Of a stretch of 64,000 bases of DNA, positions 56,850 to 64,000 are shown piece by piece. Location: positions 62,001 through 126,000 of the forward strand of contig NOKP01000039.1 in the NCBI GenBank assembly GCA_002682825.1, in the 5' to 3' direction. Under the pieces are notes generated by a model, which was given only the letters and a program-made list of their open reading frames with translations, made no database searches and had not been told where the DNA came from. The translations under genes and the position numbers were made by a program. This DNA is from Neonectria sp. B-13 (Eukaryota > Ascomycota > Sordariomycetes > Hypocreales > Nectriaceae). Within the stretch, counting starts at the first letter, position 1, and every line of letters begins with the position of its first letter.

Positions 56850-57395
56850 CTGGGCTTTTATTCTAAGGGGTTTTAGTCTTTTCTAAGATTTAGCTTTTCT
56901 AAGGTCTAGCTTTTCTAAGATCTAGCTTTTTTAAAATCTAGCTTTTCTAGCTGATTAGGGTAGTAAAACTTATACCTTAACTTTATAGTAGAAACTTTTA
57001 TCTCCTTAAGTTATTATTGCCTTAGGCTTAAGTATTAAGCCTATTATACTATTGTTTTTTCTATTTTCTTTTATACTATTTAATCTTTAGCCCCTTCTCT
57101 AGGTATATACTACTAAGGACTATTATATCTAAATACTTAGAAAAGAGGCTAAAGATTAAATAGTATAAAAGAAAATAGAAAAAATAATAATATAATAAGC
57201 TTAATACTTAAGCTTAAGGTAATAATAACTTAAGAAGATAAAAGTTTTTATTATAAAGTTAAGATATAAGTTTTATTACTCTAATTAGCTAGAAAAGCTA
57301 GATCTTAGAAAAGCTAGATCTTAGAAAAGCTAAACCTTAGAAAAGCTAAATCTTAAAAAAAGCTAAAACTTTTTAGAATAAAAGCCTAGCTTATA
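56850..57395. repeat. Large imperfect palindrome (arms about 250 bp)
   Basis: The sequence from about 56850 to 57105 (cttttattctaaggggtttt ... ttagccccttctc) is repeated inverted from about 57130 to 57395 (gaggctaaagattaaatagt ... agaataaaagcc), separated by about 25 bases around 57105-57130. Each arm carries a 16-bp minisatellite array. It is probably two inverted copies of one transposon end, able to form a long hairpin. Confidence 0.75.
56880..56955 (-). repeat. 16-bp minisatellite array
   Basis: About four to five units of ttttctaagatctagc (minus of ctagatcttagaaaag) with variants ttttctaaggtctagc and ttttttaaaatctagc. Confidence 0.8.
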
Positions 57396-58400
57396 AAGCT
57401 TTATACCCTTCTATAAGAGAACCTAATATATAATAATTACTATATTACATATTGATTTCTTTGTCTTAAGCCTAGTTGGTTTTAAAGTTCTTTATTAACT
57501 TTTGCATTTAACCTAAACCTATCTACCTTTTCTATCCAGTCTAAGTTTTTCCTTAACCCTATTCCTAGTATATAATCTTACCCTTGTTAGTCCTTATGTT
57601 TCCCCTCGATTTTATAATGCATTAGCTGGCCATTTGTACTAGCTTTATGCACTCTAGCAGCTCTTAGAACTATAGAATATATTTATCTTTAATTAATTTG
57701 TTAATAATGGCTTTATCCTAGTATAATCTAGCTTCTAATCTTTTAGTAAGCTTTTTAAGAAACTCCTTTTCCTTTCTAATAAAACTAATATTATTAACTT
57801 TAATACCTTTATTATTTAAGAATAAATAGTAATTAAATATAACTAAATATACTATTTAGATAATACTAACTATTATACAATTAAACTTAAAGCTATTAAA
57901 ATTATAGATTTTAGCCTAATAAAGCTACTACTTATACTTAATAGACTTAATCTTTCTATCTAAAGAGTAATAGTATTCTATTTTATATACCTTATAGCTT
58001 TATTTCTTACTATTAGGTTATAAGATATAATAAGTAATAGTAAAAGTAGAATATATTATAGTTATATTATGCTATATTATAGTATATTAAGAAAGAGAGA
58101 AAAAGGCTAGTTAGACTTATTAGCTTAATAAGAGATAGTTATTTATATATATTATAGTTTAGAATAAGCTTTTTATGAATTAGACATTAAGGTTAAAAAA
58201 AGGGACTTAGATAGGTTATAAAAATAGACTTAAGGTATAATATTAATATAAACCATATTACTAGGAAAGCTTATTGTATTTAAGTTATTAGGATTAATAG
58301 TACTAGATATAGTATCTTACTGTATTAACTACTATATATTATCTATTGTATTATCTTAATCTATTAGATAATATTAACTAAGGCTAAAATTACTATAAAT

Positions 58401-59336
58401 AAAGCTTTATACTTTTTAAGCTTTTTATATTCTATTTAATCTTTTATATAATATAATAATTATACTATTAATTATATAAAATAACTATTATTTAAATTGT
58501 ATTATAGTCTAATAAGCTCTTACTAAGCTATATATATAAGCTCTTATATAATCTATATAATACTATTAAAACTACTATTTAAACTACTGTTTTTACTTAT
58601 CTATAATTGCACTAAATAGTTATATATTTCCTTTGTTTAAGCTTAATAAAAGGATAGATCTTTGGATTTTAAACCTAATTATTAACTTTTACCCCCTCTA
58701 CTATTATTAGTCTACTAATGCTAGGAACAATTATTAGACTTCCTAGAACTCTCTCTACTAAATCCCTTTATGCTTTATAGCTGATTAGGATTCTCTTACT
58801 TTTTAATATATTATTCCTTTAATTATAGATTAATTAGTATAGTATTACTTATTAGTTATATAACCTATAAGATATAGTTATTATACTTTAGACTATTAAT
58901 AAACCTTTTCTCTATATTAGTAATATTACTATTCCTTTCTAGCTTTAAAGCTAGCCTCTCTAGAAAGACTTATTCTATTATAATTTACTAAGCTATTACT
59001 CTATTAGGCTAGATTCTATCTTATAGTAAGATATAATAACTAAAGACTACTAATTAGACTAATTCTTTAGCCTTAAAGTATTAATTAGTTTTAATTTCTT
59101 TTATATCTTATAGATTAGACTTTTAAACTATAATTTATAGCTTAGAAATAAAGCTTAAATCTACTTAAAATAAGCTATATAAGTTATATAAAAGCTTATA
59201 GGTATAGCTTAGTAAGAACTTATTAGGCTATAGTATAATTTAAAAGATAGTTATTTTATATAATTAGTTATATAGTTTTTATATTATATAAAAGGTTAAA
59301 TAGAATATAAAAAGATAATCTAGAAAGTGTAAAAGC
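58401..59336. mobile_element. Decayed DNA-transposon-like element with long terminal inverted repeats
   Basis: The left end (58401-58560, aaagctttatacttttt ... tataagctcttatataatct) matches the reverse complement of the right end (about 59175-59336) over about 160 bp with scattered differences (shared landmarks tatattctatttaa, aattatataaaataacta, taagctatat). The interior holds the recurring 135-bp module and the tctagctttaaagctagcct segment. Total about 940 bp. Other copies or fragments: about 53340-56020 (host of both TRIMs), 56040-56840, and inverted at about 59690-60150 and 60510-61060. No transposase can be read. It also serves as empty-site reference for TRIM copy 1 (tatta at 58843-58847). 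Confidence 0.65.
58561..58700 (+). repeat. Recurring ~135-bp module, copy 3
   Basis: Same landmarks as copy 2 (aaactactgtttttacttat, ggatagatctttggatttt). Confidence 0.8.
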
Positions 59337-59357
59337 TAAGCTTTTATCCTAAGGGAT

Positions 59358-59432
59358 TTTAGCCTTTTTTAAGATCTAGCTTTTTAAGGTTTAGCTTTTC
59401 TAAGATCTAGCTTTTCTAAGATCTAGCTTTTC
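59358..59432 (-). repeat. 16-bp minisatellite array
   Basis: Units of ttttctaagatctagc with variants, located just outside the right inverted repeat of the element at 58401-59336, as at 56880. Confidence 0.75.
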
Positions 59433-60354
59433 TAGCTAATTAAGATAGTAAAACTTATATTTTAACTTTATAGTAGAAACTTTTATCTTCTTAAGTTATT
59501 ATTATTTTAAGCTTAAGTATTAAGCTTATTATATTATTATTTTTTCTATTTTCTTTTATACTATTTAACCTTTAGCTCTTTCTTTAAGTATATACTACTA
59601 AGGACTATTATATCTAAATAAATTATAATACTTTATATAAAAAATAAAAAAAAATAAAGGAATAATTTATATAATATATTAAAAAAATATTTAAGCTTTA
59701 TTTTTATACTATAAATTATAACTTAAAAGTTTAGCCTAAAGTATATAAAATAGCTTATAATAAACTATTTTAAACTTAAGAAATTAGTTTAATTAATAAT
59801 CTTTAGTTATAATATCTTACTATAAGAAGAAATATAGTTTAATATAGTAATAGCTTAATAAATTATAATAGAATAGCTCTTTCTAAAGAGGCTAGCTCTA
59901 AAGCTAGAAAGGAATAGTAATATTACTATTATAGAAAAAGAGTTTCTTAAGAAGTTATATAATCTTATTAATATCTTATGGATTATATAGTTAATAGATA
60001 ATATTGTTTTAATTAACCTATAGCTAAAGGAGTAATATATTAAAAACTAAGAGAATCTTATAATTATTTCTAATATTAGCTATAAAGTATAAAGAGATTT
60101 AATAGAAGGAGTTAAAAGCCTAATGATTATTCCTAGTATTAATAGACTAATAATAGCTATTATTTAGATATAATAGTCCTTAGTAGCATACACCTAGAGA
60201 AGAGACTAAAGGTTAAATAATATAAAAGAAAATAGAAAAAACAATAGTATAATAGGCTTAATACCTAAGCCTAAGGTAATAATGACTTAAGGAGATAAAA
60301 GTTTCTACTATAAAGTTAAGGTATAAGTTTTGCTGCCCTAATCAGCTAGAAAAG

Positions 60355-60434
60355 CTAGATCTTAGAAAAGCTAGATCTTAGAAAAGCTAGATCTTAGAAA
60401 AGCTAGATCTTAGAAAAGCTAGACCTTAGAAAAG
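60355..60434 (+). repeat. 16-bp minisatellite array, best preserved
   Basis: Five consecutive 16-bp units: four of ctagatcttagaaaag and a last unit ctagaccttagaaaag. Confidence 0.95.
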
Positions 60435-60799
60435 GCTAAAACCCCTTAGGATAAAAGCCCAGCTAACCTCTATGCTTTCTAGGCTCTTTGCATTCTATCC
60501 AACCTTCTAAACAATACAACAATTACACCACTAATTGCATAAGATAACTATCCGAATTATACTATAGTCTAGTAAGCCCTTACTAAGCTATACACATAGG
60601 CTCTTATATAACCTATATATTGAATTAAAAGAATATCCAAGCCTTATTTCTATACTACAAATTATAGCTTAAAAGTCTAACCTAGGGTATATAAAATAGC
60701 CTATAATCAATTGCTTTAGACCTAAGAAATTAATCCAATTAATAGTCTTTAACTATAATATCCTATTATAAGATAGAATCTAGCTTAATATAGTAATAG

Positions 60800-61066
60800 C
60801 TTAGTAGATTATAATAAAATAGCTCTTTCTAGAGAGGCTAGCTCTAAAGCTAGAAAGGAATAGTAATATTACTACTATAGAGAAAGAGTTCCTTAAGAAG
60901 CTATATAACCCTATCTCTACCCTATGGATTATACAGTTAATAGATGATATTATTCTGACTAATCTATAGCTGAAGGAGTAATACATTGGAAACCAAGGGA
61001 ATCCTACTGTAGTTATCTCTAACATTGGCTATAAAGCATAAAGGGATTTAGCGGAGGGAGTTTAGA
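60800..61066 (+). pseudogene. Possible decayed coding remnant of the host transposon
   Basis: A plus-strand frame around 60880-61066 reads as protein-like pieces interrupted by TAG/TAA codons (EKEFLKKLYNPISTLWIIQL, NQGNPTVVISNIGYKA, RDLAEGV). The same pieces are recoverable from the inverse of 56.25-56.45 kb (ERNSNTTNIEK, AVQRDLAEGV). Stops sit where RIP would create them from CAG/CAA codons. The protein family is not recognised. Confidence 0.35.
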
Positions 61067-61199
61067 GGGGGCAAAAGTCAATAATTAGGTTCAAAATCCA
61101 AAGATCTATCCTCCTGTTAAGCTTAAGCAAAGGAAACACATGATTCAGTGCAATTGTAGATAGGCAGAAACAGTAGTTCAAACAGTAGTTTCAACAGTG
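61064..61199 (-). repeat. Recurring ~135-bp module, copy 4 (GC-preserved)
   Basis: Reverse complement of the module, keeping cagtagttcaaacagtagtt, ggaaacacatgattcagtgc and ccaaagatctatcctcctg, the least mutated version in the window. Confidence 0.8.
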
Positions 61200-61214
61200 A
61201 TAATAGCTATTATA

Positions 61215-61345
61215 GAGAGGGTAAAAGTTAATAATTAGATTTAGAATCTAAAGATCTATCTCTTTATTAAGCTTAAGTAAAGGAAATATATAATTTAGTA
61301 TAATTATAGATAAGTAGAAATAGTAGTCTAAATAGTACTTTAAAT
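61215..61345 (-). repeat. Recurring ~135-bp module, copy 5 (AT-shifted)
   Basis: Immediately follows copy 4 in the same orientation; differences are mostly C-to-T/G-to-A (ggaaacacatgattcag versus ggaaatatataatttag). Confidence 0.8.
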
Positions 61346-64000
61346 AGTAATTAAACTATAATATAATTTAAATAATAGTTATTTTATATAATTAATAGTA
61401 TAAGTATTATATTATATAAAAGGTTAAATAAAATATAAAAAGCTTAAAAAGTATAAAGACTAAGCTTTTATTTTAAAGAGTTTTAGCCTTTTCTAAGATT
61501 TAGCTTTTTTAAAGTCTAACTTTTTTAAGATTTAGCTTTTCTAGCTAATTAAAGTAATAAAACTTATACTTTAACTTTATAGTAAAAACTTTTATCTTTT
61601 TAAGTTATTATTACTTTAAGTTTAAGTATTAAGTTTATTATATTATTATTTTTTCTATTTTCTTTTATACTATTTAACCTTTAATATTATAAATACTAGC
61701 TTTATAATATAAATAGAAAGTAGTATAATAAGGGAAAGATAGACTCTTAACCTATTAGAATACTCTTTTAAAGTATATATTAATTTCTTTTAAAGAAAGA
61801 ATCTTTTCTAAAGATAAATCTTTTAGATTATAATCTTCTAAATCAAATTGTATTTATTCTAATAAGTATATAAGGTATAGTTACTTTTTTCCTAATTTCC
61901 TTTTATTTTCCCTTTTATCTTCCCTACTAGAAAGAGCCTAGAAAATATCTAGGAAATCTATAGAAAGTCCCTTAAAAATAAGGTTTTTTAACTCTATATA
62001 ATTTCCTAGTAAACATTTAGTTAGGAAGTTCTAAAGACTTCTAGCTAGGTATTCTAAGGCCTTATAACAATTAGTACCTATGTTAATTACCTAATACCTA
62101 CGCTCTAACCTTACATAAGAATAGGTCTAAGGCCCCCCCTTTTTAAAATACACTCAATAAGCACTCTATAATGATTTACTAAGTAAAAGCTTTATAATAT
62201 ATAGATACCTATCTTTATGATCTCTATATTATACCCTAGTTATATTAACCCTTATAATTCTTCTACTTTTATATCTTACCTAGGTTACTAGTATATAATA
62301 TAGAATAAAAAGTACTATATAAATAGTTATAGAATGTATTAAATGCTTACTAAGTACTAAGTGCTTATTAATGGCTATAAATAAGCTTACTCTAATAAAT
62401 TGTATTAAGGAAGAACTTAAGATAACCTATAAGAGAACCTTAAGCTTAGACTCTATAAACCTTTTTATTATAGAGGAAAAACCCCTAAAGGAACTATCTC
62501 TAAGATAGAATAATCTAAAAGAGTTAAAAACTATTTACTCTAATAAAGGGTTAAAGAAGGATTAATTATATTAGATAGACTCCTATAAAAGTAAAAGCTA
62601 TAATAAATACTTAATAATCCTATAATAACCTTAAAGACTATTATATTTACTACTATAATTAAGACTATAAGATAGATAATAATTAACCTTTAGAATACTA
62701 TTAATAAAGTATTACTAAATAGATAATTATAAGAATATTATTAGTATTATTAAGAATATATTTATAATAATAATAATCTAAAGAAAAGAAAACAGAATTA
62801 CTATAATAGTATAATAAGAGAAAGACTAATAATTCTAAGTATTATTATTTAAGAAACTAATCTTTAGATATAGGTCTAATTAACTAAAAGAATATAAATA
62901 ATTATTATAATACTTATATAAAGTCCTAAAGAAAGAAGCTATAAAAGTATAGATTAATAATTAGATTTATACTATATAATTAGTAAATAGTGTATAAGAA
63001 TTAGTTATTTTCTTTTAAAAGATCCTATAATTAACTATATATATTTTTAAAATACTTTAGACTTAATAGAAGAATTACTTAAAAGCTATAAAAGACCTAT
63101 TATAAAAAGACTTTATTGTATTTTTAAAAAAGTAATATATAGATCTAGAAACATAGGAAATTAAACTTTAGGATAATTTAATAGTTCTATAATAGTCTAT
63201 TAAATAATTACTAATAAATTATTTTAATATATAGAGAGTAATCTATAACTTATTAAGTACTTTAAATCTAAAAGATAATTATATTCTAGCCTATTAATAC
63301 TATTATAGGTTATAATTCTAGATTAAGAAAAAGATCTAAAAGATAAAAATTAATATCTAAAAGGCATAAGACTTAGTATAAGAAATAGAAAGACTATAAT
63401 AATATCTACTATATTATATTAACTATTTATAGAATAAAAAGTAAAAATAGAATAGTATAAATTCTAATTAAGAAGGACCTAGAAAATCTTATTTATTAAA
63501 CTATTAAAATAATTACTTATTTAAATGAAAGTCTTAAAGATAATCCTTATTATATTTATATAAAGAATTATACTTAAATAGTTAAGATAACTATTAAAAG
63601 TATAAAGACTATTTAATAAATAGATTCTTTAAAGAAATTACTTAATATAACTATAAAAAGAAAGGATATTATTTTTTAAGTTATAAGAAGCTCTATAATA
63701 AGTCTAACTGTTATTATTAAGAAAAGAAACTATAGAATATAATAGTAATTTAATCTATTAATATATAAATAAAGAAAGTTAACTTATTAAAAAATAAGTA
63801 AGTATAAGGATAAGTAGTAAGTACTTTATATTTAAACCTAAGTAAGTACTAATTAGGAAAATAGTATAAGATAAAGTACTTATTATATAAGTACTTATTA
63901 AAGAAAAAGTCTATATAAATATAAATACTTATATATAAGTAAACCTTATTAGTAAGAAACTAATAAGAAAGCTTAATCTTAAGCTAGACTTAAACTAAAA

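Larger units (their letters stand above)
53266..64000. repeat. AT-rich, RIP-like transposon graveyard
   Basis: 10.7 kb that by eye is strongly AT-rich, with no intact gene. C is found mainly in CpT and CpC, G mainly in ApG and GpG, and CpA/TpG are rare over long stretches. That is the pattern left by RIP, which converts CpA to TpA on both strands. The block consists of repeated modules present several times in both orientations (described as separate entries). GC-richer islands exist at 53.74-54.56 kb and 55.15-55.86 kb (embedded young elements), and weaker ones near 56.1-56.3 kb and 60.45-61.2 kb. From about 61.7 kb to the right edge the sequence is AT-rich with no repeat relation I could establish; it may be an old LTR element, unproven. 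Confidence 0.9.

Noticed and set aside
63650..63730. Possible retroelement zinc-knuckle remnant
   Set aside because: Tyr-for-Cys changes expected from RIP are suggestive in one frame, but the Cys-x2-Cys-x4-His-x4-Cys spacing does not fit.

Overview
The window is nuclear DNA of a filamentous ascomycete, most likely a sordariomycete. Evidence: compact genes with short introns (about 50-110 nt; GTANGT-type donors, CTAAC/CTGAC branch sites, NAG acceptors), a HET-domain gene, a STAND-type ankyrin gene, a DIM-5-type H3K9 methyltransferase, and a block with the cytosine loss expected of RIP (repeat-induced point mutation). The species is not determined. All exon structures were built by eye. Apart from the gene cut by the window edge, the splices I propose keep the coding phase through every exon.

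Layout. 1-53 kb is ordinary gene-rich sequence with 23 supported protein genes. In order: ankyrin/STAND-like gene (-, cut at the left edge), MIX23 (+), NatA auxiliary subunit NAT1/NAA15 (+), sphingoid-base kinase (+), a conserved protein of uncertain role (+), a BTB protein with an in-frame stop (+), a small membrane protein (-), a 3.6-kb gap, HET-domain gene (+), an orphan (-), dim-5 (-), a UBTD-like ubiquitin-domain protein (+), beta-COP SEC26 (-), mago nashi (+), GID4/VID24 (+), TRM11 (-), RPP40 (+), a small ankyrin protein (-), tRNA ligase TRL1 (+), a UPF0132/DUF4870-like membrane protein (-), mitochondrial uL10m (-), RPT5 (+), an Ish1/Msc1-repeat protein (+) and ERB1 (-).

53.27-64 kb is an abrupt switch to very AT-rich repeat sequence with no intact gene. 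C survives mainly in CpT and G mainly in ApG, with CpA/TpG scarce. The block is built from decayed copies of a transposon with long terminal inverted repeats, 16-bp minisatellite arrays and a large palindrome. Embedded in it are two GC-richer, well-preserved copies of a ~712-bp miniature LTR element (TRIM-like: 200-202-bp LTRs beginning TG and ending CA, 5-bp target duplications, a purine tract, no coding capacity). One copy is interrupted by a ~473-bp tRNA-headed SINE-like insertion flanked by a perfect 16-bp duplication. The other copy is its empty site. The host-transposon copies provide empty sites for both TRIM insertions, so the nesting order can be read directly.

How the genes relate. 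They are mostly unlinked housekeeping genes. Three act in tRNA maturation and lie within 8 kb (TRM11, RPP40, TRL1), the first two sharing a 471-bp divergent promoter region. dim-5 encodes the type of enzyme that marks RIP-mutated DNA such as the block at the right end of the window.
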